Source: Actinomycetota bacterium (GTDB lineage: Bacteria; Actinomycetota; Thermoleophilia; Gaiellales; Gaiellaceae). From it: a stretch of 8,808 nucleotides of DNA. Positions within the stretch are counted from its first letter, which is position 1. The number at the start of each line of letters is the position of its first letter. The position numbers were made by a program, and so were the translations under genes. The DNA lies in NCBI GenBank assembly GCA_005885565.1, contig VAXK01000244.1, positions 1-8,808 on the forward strand, in the 5' to 3' direction. The notes beneath the pieces were generated by a model. The model was given only the letters and a program-made list of their open reading frames with translations. It had not been told where the DNA came from and searched no databases. Shown in pieces: positions 1 through 6,366 of this stretch.

Positions 1-1
1 C

Positions 2-85
2 GCCGACGGGAGGATCAAGGCGAAGTTCGCCGGGCCTCTCTCAGTCGGCGAGCTCGCCGCGGCGCTCCGCCGGACGCTTCTCTAG
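2..85 (+). CDS. C-terminal end of a TlpA/ResA-like thioredoxin-fold protein (partial)
   Basis: Only the last 27 codons are in the window; the gene begins upstream. The frame starting at base 2 reads ADGRIKAKFAGPLSVGEL and then a short amphipathic helix before TAG at 83-85. A pattern of D-G-R-I, a basic/aromatic stretch, G-P-L, and then a helix rich in L, A and R is what TlpA/ResA/AhpC-type thioredoxin-fold proteins commonly show at their last beta strand and final helix. The active-site CxxC would lie outside the window, so the function is inferred from this tail alone. Its stop overlaps the stop of the convergent P450 gene in a shared CTAG (82-85), which leaves no room for a terminator between them. 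Any short helical C-terminus could look similar, so this is a moderate call. Confidence 0.5.
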   Translation, partial: ADGRIKAKFAGPLSVGELAAALRRTLL

Positions 86-1335
86 CGCGCGCGCACCGTC
101 ACCCGCACGCTCTCGGCTGGCTGGTAGCGGCCTTTCGAGGCGAAGCGGAGCTTGCCGAAGCCGACCTCCCAGTTCTGCAGGAGCGCGGGCAGCATCGCCG
201 TCACTGCGGTGACAGCCATCGTCTCGCCGAGGCAGCGCCGGCCGCCCACGCCGAAGGCCACGTACGCGAACTTGTTCGGGGTCGGCCGGCCGTCAAGCCA
301 CCGTTCCGGGGCGAAACGTCCCGGCTCCTCGAAGAAGCGCGGGTCGCCGTGCAGCGCACCGACGTTCAGGACGATCCGCGTCAGCTCCGGGATGCGCTCG
401 CCGCCGAGCGTGGTGTCACTCGTCGCCTGACGCGTGATCCGCTCGTTCGTCGGATGCAGGCGCGTCACCTCCCGGACGAAGGCCTCCGTGCAGTGCAGCC
501 GCGAGCCCGGCGCGGCCTCGTCCCACTCGCGTCGGAGGCGCGCCGCCGCGTCCGGCTCGGTCGCGAAGCGCAGCAGCGTCCACGCGTAGGTCTGCGCCAA
601 GGGTCCGACGGCGCCGAGGAAGAGCTCGACGAGCATCGCCTGCCGGTCGTCCTCCGTGAGCGACGGAGCGAGCAGCGGGAGGTCGTCGAGCGTCGCCGTC
701 AACTCGGTCGGGCGGCTGCGATCGGCGTTCGCCACCAGGCTGCGGCTGAGCGCCACGAGCTGCGCGAAGCTCCCTCTGTGGCGCCGACGATTGAGCGTCA
801 GGCGATCCCAGCGCTGTGCCGCGCGCGAGTTGACCGGGATGCGGCGGCCGGTCCCGCGGACCGCGCGCTCGGCTCGGACGACCTCTTCGGCGCTCAACCG
901 GCTGCCGAAGGACGACCAGCAGGTGGCGGTGATCGCCAGGCGGCGCATCCGCGGCATGAGGCGGAAGCGCATGCCGTCGCGCCACTGCGCGACCTCCGCC
1001 TGCACGGCCGACGTGACGCTCTCGACCACGTCCGGGACGCGGCTCGGGCCCATTCCCTTCGCGAGCGCGGCCCGAAACTCGGGCACGGGGACGCCGTCGT
1101 CGGCGACCGCGGGCGCGGGCGGGCCGGTCTCGATCGCCTGCGAGCTCGGCTTCACCAGCTCCTCGGCGCGGTCGATCATCAGCTCGCGGACGAGATCGGC
1201 GCTGTTCACGACCACGAAGCGCTGGTGGCCGGTGTCGACCCAGACGAGATCGCCGCGCGCCGCGAGGTCGTCGAAGACCCGCCGGTGGTGCTTGCGGAGC
1301 GTCCGGGGCGAGATGCGGACGAGAGGGGCCGTCAC
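82..1335 (-). CDS. Cytochrome P450 with atypical I-helix
   Basis: 417-residue heme-thiolate protein, normal length for a soluble bacterial P450. The ExxR motif is E289-V-T-R292, the PERW-type motif is P343-E-R-W346, and the heme loop is F361-GVGGRRC-LG, with Cys368 the expected axial ligand. There is no N-terminal membrane anchor. The style (PERW, FGVGGRRCLGE) resembles bacterial class II-like or CYP4/CYP102-like families more than CYP107-type. Two landmarks look degenerate: the I-helix reads GAVGPLAQT (241-249), where most P450s have A/G-G-x-D/E-T-T, and the C-helix WxxxR seems to be VPEFR (84-88). Oxygen activation may therefore differ, or the substrate may carry the oxidant or the acid. 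The GTG start overlaps the TGA of the upstream exporter gene (GTGA), with GGAGAG directly before it, so translation is probably coupled. No ferredoxin or reductase gene is nearby. The substrate is unknown. Confidence 0.92.
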   Translation of the reverse strand: MTAPLVRISPRTLRKHHRRVFDDLAARGDLVWVDTGHQRFVVVNSADLVRELMIDRAEELVKPSSQAIETGPPAPAVADDGVPVPEFRAALAKGMGPSRVPDVVESVTSAVQAEVAQWRDGMRFRLMPRMRRLAITATCWSSFGSRLSAEEVVRAERAVRGTGRRIPVNSRAAQRWDRLTLNRRRHRGSFAQLVALSRSLVANADRSRPTELTATLDDLPLLAPSLTEDDRQAMLVELFLGAVGPLAQTYAWTLLRFATEPDAAARLRREWDEAAPGSRLHCTEAFVREVTRLHPTNERITRQATSDTTLGGERIPELTRIVLNVGALHGDPRFFEEPGRFAPERWLDGRPTPNKFAYVAFGVGGRRCLGETMAVTAVTAMLPALLQNWEVGFGKLRFASKGRYQPAESVRVTVRAR

Positions 1336-2633
1336 CTCTCCGGCGTCACGCTCAGCGTCTGACCCACACCTCGGTCCTGGAGGTCGCCGATGTCCGCGCG
1401 GCGGACGTCGAAGTGCCGCAACGAGGGCCGGGTGAGGAAGAGGCCGGCGACGCAGGCGACGCCGACGGTCCCGGCCACGAGCATCGTCGGCCTCGCTCCG
1501 GCGGCGGCGGCGATCGGGCCGGTGAGCGCCATCGAGAGGGGCACGAGCGAGAAGGACACCACTGTGTCGAGGCTCGCCACCCTTCCCAGCAGCTCGTGGG
1601 GAACGTGATCCTGCAGCAGGGTCGTCCAGATCACGTCCCCGCCGATCATGGCCCCGATGGCCAGGAAGCAGACGACGGCGAGCTGCCAGATGCTCCCGGC
1701 GACCGCGTAGAGGAGGACGGAGGAGGCCAGGACGGTCCAGAGGAGGTACATCAAGCCCATCCTCCTCTGGGGCAGGCCGAAGTGGCTGATCAGGAGGGCG
1801 GCCAGAACCGCGCCCGCGCCGCCGGCGGACAGGACGAGGCCGAGGTCGGCGGCGTGGCCGTCGAAGTGGTTCTTGATCAGGAAGGGCAGGAGGATCGCCG
1901 TCGGCCCCTCGTAGCAGAGCAATCCGATCGAGGCCGCGACGAGCGACGTCGTCAGCCAGCCCTGTCGGCGGACGAAGCCCAGCCCCTCCTTGACGTCGGC
2001 GAGAAGACTCTTCGCCGCCCGGTCGGGCAGCGGATAAGCCGAGACCATGAGCAGCAGCGATAGCGAGACGACGAAGGTCGCCGCGTCGGCGAGGAACGCC
2101 GTCCCGGCGCCGAAGGCACCGACGATCCCGCCGCCGAGCGCGGGGCCGACCAGGCGAACGGCCAGGGCCCCGGCGAGCCGCATCAGGCCGTTGGCCTGCG
2201 CGCGCCGTTCCGCGGGGACGACCTGCGGCAGCAGCGAGATGGACGCGGGCTGGAAGAGCGACGTCCCCACGGCATAGACGGCGACGAGGCCCACGATGAC
2301 CGCTAGGGACAGGGCATCGGCCAACGCCAACGCGCCGAGGGTCCCGATCGCGACCGCTCGGAGGGCGTCCGCGCTGACCATGAGCCTGCGGCGCGGGAGC
2401 CGGTCGGACAGGGCGCCGCTGAAAAGGAGGAGGACGAGCTGCGGCAGCGTCGTCGCGATGCCGACGATCGACATCGCGGTCGGCACGTTCGAGATCGCGT
2501 ACGTCTGCCAGGCGATGGCGACGAGGTAGAGCCCGTCACCGAGACGGGAGATGGCCGTCGCCGCCCAGATCAGCGCGAAGTCGCGGATCGCGAGGGGCGC
2601 AAGGAAGCGCGGCCGTGTCCACGCGTCAGACAC
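1332..2633 (-). CDS. MFS exporter, DHA3 (EntS-like) type
   Basis: 433-residue inner-membrane transporter with about 12 hydrophobic segments. The N-terminus RDFALIWAATAISRLGDGLY and the loop 2-3 motif A, GALSDRLPRRR (73-83), are typical of the MFS DHA3 family (EntS/MefA-like proton-driven exporters of drugs or small natural products). In the second half, LLGRVASLDT (about 368-377) resembles the duplicated loop of these proteins. The start is GTG at 2631-2633, preceded on the minus strand by AGGA seven bases upstream. No ATG lies near the homologous N-terminus, so this start fits. It is the first gene of a two-gene minus-strand unit and its TGA overlaps the GTG of the P450 gene. The pairing suggests export of, or defence against, the compound the P450 handles; this is inference. 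The substrate cannot be read from sequence. Confidence 0.88.
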   Translation of the reverse strand: MSDAWTRPRFLAPLAIRDFALIWAATAISRLGDGLYLVAIAWQTYAISNVPTAMSIVGIATTLPQLVLLLFSGALSDRLPRRRLMVSADALRAVAIGTLGALALADALSLAVIVGLVAVYAVGTSLFQPASISLLPQVVPAERRAQANGLMRLAGALAVRLVGPALGGGIVGAFGAGTAFLADAATFVVSLSLLLMVSAYPLPDRAAKSLLADVKEGLGFVRRQGWLTTSLVAASIGLLCYEGPTAILLPFLIKNHFDGHAADLGLVLSAGGAGAVLAALLISHFGLPQRRMGLMYLLWTVLASSVLLYAVAGSIWQLAVVCFLAIGAMIGGDVIWTTLLQDHVPHELLGRVASLDTVVSFSLVPLSMALTGPIAAAAGARPTMLVAGTVGVACVAGLFLTRPSLRHFDVRRADIGDLQDRGVGQTLSVTPER

Positions 2634-2697
2634 AGAGCGATCCTAAGTGCGGCGTCGGCGCGATTCATCCGCCGGAGCGCTGCGGCATGATCAGGCC
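2634..2697. promoter_or_regulatory. Divergent start region between MFS exporter and UbiB-like gene
   Basis: These 64 bases separate the two divergent starts if the kinase starts at 2698. On the minus strand, TAGGAT (bases 2640-2645) fits a TAnnnT -10 box, but it ends only six bases before the exporter GTG. It would give a nearly leaderless message, and the same bases also read as a Shine-Dalgarno AGGA. No good -35 box is visible for either direction and no clear operator palindrome was seen. The assignment rests on gene geometry more than on motifs. Confidence 0.3.
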
Positions 2698-3648
2698 GTG
2701 GGGGCGCGGACGCAACGGGCGAAGCGTGCGCTCGAGGTGACGCGGGTCGCCCGTCGCAGCGGCCTCCTGCGGGTACTGCGCGAGATCGGGGTCGTCGGCG
2801 AGCGGCCGGCGACCCGGGAGGGCGCGCGCAGCTTCCGGCTCGCCCTCGAGCAGCTCGGCACCACGTACATCAAGCTGGGGCAGCTCCTGTCGTCGCGGCC
2901 CGACCTCCTGCCCGACGTCTACATCGAGGAGCTCGGGCGGCTCGTCGACGAGGTGCCGCCCGTGCCGTTCGCCGAGCTGGAGCCGGTCATCCGGGGGGCC
3001 TTCGGCGACGTCTTCGCGAGCATCGACCCCGAGCCCGTGGCGACCGCCTCGGTCGCGCAGATCCACCCGGCGCTCCTCCGCACCGGCCGGCAGGTCGTGG
3101 TGAAGGTCCGGCTGCCCGGGATCGTCGAGCGGGTCGACCTCGACCTTGCCGTCATCCGCTCGACGGCGGGTCTCCTCGAGCGGCGCTCCGAGGCGGCACA
3201 ACTGCTCCAGCTCGAGGCGCTCGCCGACGAGCTCGAGGTGCACCTGCGCGCGGAGCTCGACTTCCTCGAGGAGGCGCACAACGCCGAGCTGATCGCGCGC
3301 CTCGTCGGCGAGTACGAGCGCCTCGTCGTGCCGCAGGTGATCCGGCCGTACGTGACCGAGGAGGCGATGGTGCTGGAGCGGATCGACGGTGTGAAGGTCG
3401 GTCCCGACCACCGCCTGCCGCCCGAGCGGGCCGCGGTACTCGCGCGGGAGTTCTTTCGCGCCTACGTCCACCAGGTCACGGTCGAGGGCGTGTACCACGC
3501 CGACCCGCACCGCGGAAACGTCCTGCTCACGCCCGAGGGGCGACTCGTGCTGCTCGACTTCGGCCTGCTCGGCCGGCTGGACGACGACACGAGGCGGAGC
3601 TTCGCGCTCCTCCTGCTCGCGGTCGCCCAGAACCGGGCCTCTCGCTGA
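2698..3648 (+). CDS. UbiB/ABC1 (AarF) atypical kinase, 5' part of a broken gene
   Basis: Atypical protein-kinase-like ATPase of the UbiB/ABC1/ADCK family, linked to isoprenoid-quinone or lipid metabolism. Numbered from GTG 2698, it shows the family KxGQ motif (K59-LGQ) followed by SSRPDLLP, the Ala-rich loop VATASVAQIH (114-123), the ATP-site lysine in VVVKV (K136), ELDFLEEAHN (186-195), the catalytic HADPHRGN (267-274) and the metal-binding DFG (287-289). The frame then runs into TGA at 3646-3648 right after AQNRA, while homology continues in another frame, so the product would lack its C-terminal region. A GTG at 2647 is in frame and would add 17 residues (MRRRRDSSAG...), but these do not look family-like and would leave only 13 bp to the divergent exporter start, so I prefer 2698. 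No strong Shine-Dalgarno supports either start. Confidence 0.8.
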   Translation: MGARTQRAKRALEVTRVARRSGLLRVLREIGVVGERPATREGARSFRLALEQLGTTYIKLGQLLSSRPDLLPDVYIEELGRLVDEVPPVPFAELEPVIRGAFGDVFASIDPEPVATASVAQIHPALLRTGRQVVVKVRLPGIVERVDLDLAVIRSTAGLLERRSEAAQLLQLEALADELEVHLRAELDFLEEAHNAELIARLVGEYERLVVPQVIRPYVTEEAMVLERIDGVKVGPDHRLPPERAAVLAREFFRAYVHQVTVEGVYHADPHRGNVLLTPEGRLVLLDFGLLGRLDDDTRRSFALLLLAVAQNRASR

Positions 3649-4265
3649 CGACGATCGGCTCCGACGAGCCCGGCTTCGTCCACGAGCTGCGCCGCAAGCT
3701 CCCGCGCTACCACTGGCGGCCGCTGGCCGGGATCCGGGCCGGTGAGGCCCTCGCCGACCTCCAGCGGATCTCGCTTCGCTACGGCATCCGCCTGCCGCCG
3801 AGCTTCGCGCTCGTCGGCAAGACGCTCGCGCAGGCGGACTCGATCGCACGCACGCTCGACCCGGAGCTCGACCCCGTCGCGCTGCTCGCCGAGGACGCGC
3901 TCGAGGTGATGTTCCGCGAGGCCGAGCGGCGGCTCGAGCCGAACGCCTTCTTCACGTACCTCTTCACGCAGCTCGACTCGGCCTCGCGCCTGCCCCGCCG
4001 CGTCACCCAGGTCGTCGAGCGGCTGGAGACGGGCACGCTGAAGGTGGGCGTCGTCCCGACCGACCTGGGGGACGTCGAGCACGTTCTCCGCTCCGTGGCG
4101 AACCGGGTCGGCGCCGCGCTCATCGTCGTCGGGCTGCTCGTCTCCTCGGCGCTCCTCGCGCGGGTGCACGACCTGCGCTGGCTCGCCGCCGCGTGCTTCG
4201 TGGCGGCCACACTGCTCGGGCTCTACATGGTCTGGAAGATCGTCCGCACGCCCGGCGAGCTTTGA
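3639..4265 (+). pseudogene. UbiB/ABC1 kinase, 3' part after frameshift
   Basis: Reading in the frame of base 3639 gives LSLTTIGSDEPGF, HELRRKLPRYHWRPLAGI, EALADLQRISLRYGI and LPPSFALVGKTLAQADSI, all typical of the C-lobe of UbiB proteins. Two hydrophobic segments follow, around ALIVVGLLVSSALL and WLAAACFVAATLLGLYMVW, matching the C-terminal membrane hairpin of the family. The stop is TGA at 4263-4265. The join to the 5' part needs a frame change. In addition, the short helix normally found between the AQNRA-like and LSLTT-like segments (about eight to ten residues) is absent, so a small deletion of 3n+1 bases fits better than loss of one base. The first ATG inside this part (3906) would make only a 119-residue fragment. 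Together the two parts would give about 525-550 residues, the usual family length. It is either a real pseudogene or a consensus error. Confidence 0.82.
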
Positions 4266-4274
4266 CGCGGCACG

Positions 4275-4316
4275 CGCGGGGGCTCGCGCCCAACCTCCCC
4301 CAGGGGCGCTCCCGCG
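4275..4316 (+). terminator. Possible GC-rich hairpin terminator after ubiB
   Basis: Ten bases past the ubiB stop, an outer stem CGCGGG (4275-4280) pairs with CCCGCG (4311-4316). An inner stem GCGCCC (4286-4291) pairs with GGGCGC (4304-4309) around a C-rich loop. There is no run of T after it, so it is not a classical intrinsic terminator. Such U-less hairpins are common after genes in GC-rich actinobacteria, and some act only as RNA 3'-end stabilisers. Confidence 0.35.
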
Positions 4317-4462
4317 TCCCTGAAGACAGGCTATCGGCGGACCGGTAGCCGGTTCGCGCCGAGACCGCGCCGGATGTGTCTCGAAACCCTTGCAGGGCTC
4401 GTGGCCGCGAGCACGAACTGGGGCGTGGGGGAACCGTAAGGCTCCTCCTCTCCCCTAAGGGA

Positions 4463-4495
4463 GCGGGCGGCGGCGTCGATGGCGCCGTCGCCCGC
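4463..4495 (+). other. Strong 13-bp hairpin in the selD upstream region
   Basis: GCGGGCGGCGGCG (4463-4475) pairs with CGCCGTCGCCCGC (4483-4495) across a 7-base loop TCGATGG, with all pairs Watson-Crick except one G-U. It is preceded directly by a smaller hairpin CTCCC-CTAA-GGGAG (4450-4463). No T-tract follows. It lies about 115 bases before the selD start, so it could be part of an untranslated leader or simply upstream of the promoter. Confidence 0.4.
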
Positions 4496-4595
4496 CCGTA
4501 TCCGGGAATATGCGGGGTTTGACTCTCGTATAAAGGGCGACCGTAGGCCTATAGACGGATGTGGCTCAGGTCCCTACAGTTCCCGGAACGCGAGC

Positions 4596-4602
4596 GAGGA
4601 GG
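4596..4602 (+). promoter_or_regulatory. Ribosome binding site that sets the selD start
   Basis: GAGGAGG lies five bases before GTG at 4608-4610. This near-perfect Shine-Dalgarno fixes the selD start there and argues against the in-frame ATG at 4479, which would add 43 residues with no family match. Confidence 0.8.
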
Positions 4603-4607
4603 ACGGG

Positions 4608-5645
4608 GTGGAGACTGAGACCGGCCCAATCAAGCTGACCGATCTCGCGTCGTGCGGGGGGTGCGCGGCGAAGTACTCGGCGGCCCGACTCGAGCAGCTG
4701 CTCGCCGGCTTCGTGCCGGTCGAGGCGGAGAACCTCCTGGTCGGGCTCGCGCCCGCCGACGACGCGGCGGTCTACCGGCTCGACGACGAGCGCGCGTTGA
4801 TCTTCACGCTCGACTTCTTCCCGCCCGTCGTCGACGACCCCGCCGACTATGGCGCCATCGCGGCAACGAACGCGCTCAACGACGTCTTCGCAATGGGCGG
4901 TACGCCGCTCCTCGCGCTCTCGATCGCCGCCTTCCCGGAAGAGCTGCCGATGGAGATGCTCGCCCAGATCTTCGCCGCGGCCGACGAGCAGGTGCGCGCG
5001 GCGGGCGGGCTCCTCGCGGGCGGGCACACCATCCGTGACGCCGAGCCGAAGTACGGTCTCGCGGTGGTCGGCACCGTTCGCCCCGACGGGATCTGGCCGA
5101 AGAACGGCGCCCGCCCGGGCGATGCGCTCTTCCTCACGAAGCCGCTCGGGACGGGCCTGATCATGACGGGCTACAAACGAGGGTACGCGGGCACGCAGCA
5201 GCTCGAGCGGGCGATCCGCTGGATGCGGACGCTGAACCGCGACACCGCGGACGTCCTCCGTCCGCTCCAGCCGCACGCGGTGACCGACGTGACCGGCTTC
5301 GGGCTCTTCGGGCACGCGCGGGAGGTCGCGGAGCGGAGCGGCGTGCGTCTTCGGCTCCAATCGGAGCGCTTCCCGGCGATCGACGGCGCGCTCGACATGG
5401 CGCGCCAGGGCGTCCGCACGAGCGGCGACCCGCGGAACCGCGACTTCGCGGCGGCGCACGTCCGGGCCGACGGCGTCTCCGGCGTGCTGGCGGCGCTCGG
5501 CTACGACCCGCAGACGGCGGGCGGCCTGCTCGTCTCGCTCCCGGCCGCGCAGGGGCCGGCGCTCGAGGCCGAGTTCGCCTCGCGACGGCTCTTCATCCGC
5601 CGGATCGGCTACGTCGAGGAGGGAAGCGGCGTCGTCGTCGAGTAA
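4608..5645 (+). CDS. selD: Selenide, water dikinase (selenophosphate synthase)
   Basis: Makes selenophosphate from selenide and ATP, the selenium donor for selenocysteine and, in some organisms, selenouridine or the selenium-dependent molybdenum hydroxylase cofactor. The 345 residues match the usual SelD length. The N-terminal loop reads SCGGCAAK (15-22). C19 and K22 align with the catalytic Cys/Sec and Lys of the family (U/C-x-x-K), so this is a Cys form, not a selenoprotein. Further family blocks are DDAAVY (51-56), TLDFFPPVVDDP, YGAIAATNALNDVFAMGG, LLAGGHTIRDAEPKYGLAV, FLTKPLGTG, VTDVTGFGLFGHA and YDPQTAGGLLVS. The GTG start is chosen from the Shine-Dalgarno at 4596-4602. No selA, selB, selC or obvious selenoprotein is in the window, so the downstream use of selenium cannot be told. 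The next gene starts ten bases after the stop and is probably co-transcribed. Confidence 0.96.
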   Translation: METETGPIKLTDLASCGGCAAKYSAARLEQLLAGFVPVEAENLLVGLAPADDAAVYRLDDERALIFTLDFFPPVVDDPADYGAIAATNALNDVFAMGGTPLLALSIAAFPEELPMEMLAQIFAAADEQVRAAGGLLAGGHTIRDAEPKYGLAVVGTVRPDGIWPKNGARPGDALFLTKPLGTGLIMTGYKRGYAGTQQLERAIRWMRTLNRDTADVLRPLQPHAVTDVTGFGLFGHAREVAERSGVRLRLQSERFPAIDGALDMARQGVRTSGDPRNRDFAAAHVRADGVSGVLAALGYDPQTAGGLLVSLPAAQGPALEAEFASRRLFIRRIGYVEEGSGVVVE

Positions 5646-5655
5646 CCGCCGTGGG

Positions 5656-6162
5656 ATGATCCACGGCAGGTTCCAGCCGTTCCACAACGGCCACCTCGAG
5701 TATCTGCGCGGGGCGGCCGGGCGCTGCGGCGAGCTCTTCGTCGGGATCACGAACCCCGACCCCTGGCGCGTGAAGGAGGAGCCCTCCGATCCGCTCCGGC
5801 ACCTCCCGGAGTCGAACCCGTTCACCTACGTGGAGCGGTTGCTGATGATCGAGGCGGCGGCGGCCGACGAGGGGATTGAGGCGCACGTGATCCCGTTCCC
5901 GGTGAACGAGCCGGAGCTGTGGCCGGCGTACGTGCCCCCCGGGGTGACGCAGTACCTGCGGCTCTTCTCGGACTGGGGCGGGACGAAGCTGGATCGGCTT
6001 CGGGCTGCGGGCTACGAGGTGGTCGTGCTCGACCAGGGGGCCGAGAAGGAGATCTCGGGCGCCGAAGTCCGGGCCGCGATGCGGTCCGGCGACGACTGGG
6101 AGTCGCTCGTGCCCCCCGGCGTCGCGCGGGTCATCCGCGCGCTCGAGCGCGTCCCGGTCTAG
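5656..6162 (+). CDS. NadM-like nucleotidyltransferase (probable NMN adenylyltransferase family)
   Basis: 168-residue protein of the HxGH nucleotidyltransferase superfamily. GRFQPFHNGH (4-13) carries the nucleotide-binding H10-x-G-H13. NPFTYVERLLMI (54-65), the PFPVNEPELWPAYV segment (81-93), GYEVVV (119-124) and ISGAEVR (133-139) with W148-ESLVPPGV follow the order seen in archaeal-type NMN adenylyltransferases (NadM), which make NAD from NMN and ATP. Compared with short archaeal NadM it has extra residues after the first strand (about 33-52, DPWRVKEEPSDPLRHLPE). Related enzymes use CTP or other phosphates, so the substrate is not certain. The ATG at 5656 puts the first strand almost at the N-terminus, which is short, but no in-frame start lies just upstream. 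No good Shine-Dalgarno is seen, so translation probably depends on the selD stop ten bases earlier. Confidence 0.82.
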   Translation: MIHGRFQPFHNGHLEYLRGAAGRCGELFVGITNPDPWRVKEEPSDPLRHLPESNPFTYVERLLMIEAAAADEGIEAHVIPFPVNEPELWPAYVPPGVTQYLRLFSDWGGTKLDRLRAAGYEVVVLDQGAEKEISGAEVRAAMRSGDDWESLVPPGVARVIRALERVPV

Positions 6163-6202
6163 CAACCGTCGAGCTCTCGTCATGCGCGCGTGCGTCTTCG
6201 GC

Positions 6203-6222
6203 GACGGTGGCTGCCACGGGAC
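6203..6222 (+). repeat. Intergenic palindromic motif, copy 1
   Basis: GACGGTGGCTGCCACGGGAC. The core GTGGC-T-GCCAC is a perfect inverted repeat around one central base. A second copy lies 97 bp downstream, differing only by one added C in the CCACCGGG part, and the following bases (ACGGCTTGGC here) are also related. Confidence 0.65.
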
Positions 6223-6299
6223 ACGGCTTGGCGCCGACGCTCGAACCCACTTCGCGCGGCCGGCGGTCTGGATCGGTGCGCCTTCCGTGATCCTTCTGT

Positions 6300-6320
6300 G
6301 ACGGTGGCTGCCACCGGGAC
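6300..6320 (+). repeat. Intergenic palindromic motif, copy 2
   Basis: This 21-base copy begins GACGGTGGCTGCCACC. The palindrome extends to GGTGGC-T-GCCACC. As RNA it could form a small GGTGG/CCACC hairpin with a CTG loop; as DNA it looks like a short operator or a REP-like element. It lies 47 bases before the apgM start. Confidence 0.65.
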
Positions 6321-6341
6321 GGGGCTCACCGGGACGTGGCT
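6312..6341 (+). repeat. 15-bp tandem repeat, two units
   Basis: CACCGGGACGGGGCT (6312-6326) is followed at once by CACCGGGACGTGGCT (6327-6341), 14 of 15 bases identical. The first unit overlaps the end of the palindromic motif, so the two repeats form one composite element. Confidence 0.65.
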
Positions 6342-6366
6342 CGGCAGGCCGGGTTAGGCTCGCCGA

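Larger units (their letters stand above)
4266..4607. other. Gene-free leader region upstream of selD with several hairpins
   Basis: No credible gene is seen in these 342 bases. The selD frame stays open back to an ATG at 4479, but that stretch (MAPSPARIREYAG...) has no SelD character. Visible elements are a compound hairpin after ubiB (4275-4316), ACCGG-TAG-CCGGT (4341-4353), GCTCG/CGAGC with a 6-base loop (4397-4412), CTCCC/GGGAG (4450-4463), and a 13-bp GC hairpin (4463-4495). An AT-richer patch follows, with TTGACT (4519-4524), TATAAA (4529-4534) and TATAGA (4550-4555). The spacing of these boxes is not that of a standard sigma-70 promoter, so I do not assign one. The patch is still the likeliest place for selD transcription to begin. 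No tRNA or known riboswitch was recognised. Confidence 0.55.
6163..6366. other. 204-bp spacer with palindromic and tandem repeats
   Basis: No gene is seen between the NadM-like stop and the apgM GTG. The spacer holds two copies of a GACGGTGGCTGCCAC motif and a 15-bp tandem repeat, listed separately. No clear promoter boxes or T-tract terminator were seen. Confidence 0.5.

Noticed and set aside
349..1362. Plus-strand 337-codon open frame opposite the P450
   Set aside because: Its composition is Arg-rich without domain character, and the minus strand carries an unmistakable P450.
3640..3660. In-frame TGA in ubiB as a selenocysteine codon, given selD nearby
   Set aside because: Reading through the TGA in the same frame gives sequence with no UbiB character; the homology resumes in a different frame that starts before the TGA. 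A frameshift explains it and recoding does not.
4336..4360. Resemblance of ACCGGTAGCCGGTTCG to the 3' part of a c-di-GMP-I (GEMM) riboswitch
   Set aside because: The required upstream parts (a GCAAACC-like stretch and GACGCAAAGCC) are absent, so it is treated as a simple hairpin.
4505..4545. GGGTTTGACTCTC as a tRNA T-arm, possibly selenocysteine tRNA near selD
   Set aside because: The T-loop lacks the conserved C of TTC, and no acceptor stem, TCA anticodon loop or long variable arm could be assembled around it on either strand.
4479..4607. N-terminal extension of selD from ATG 4479
   Set aside because: It has no similarity to SelD and no ribosome site, and it runs through a strong hairpin; the GTG at 4608 has GAGGAGG at ideal spacing.
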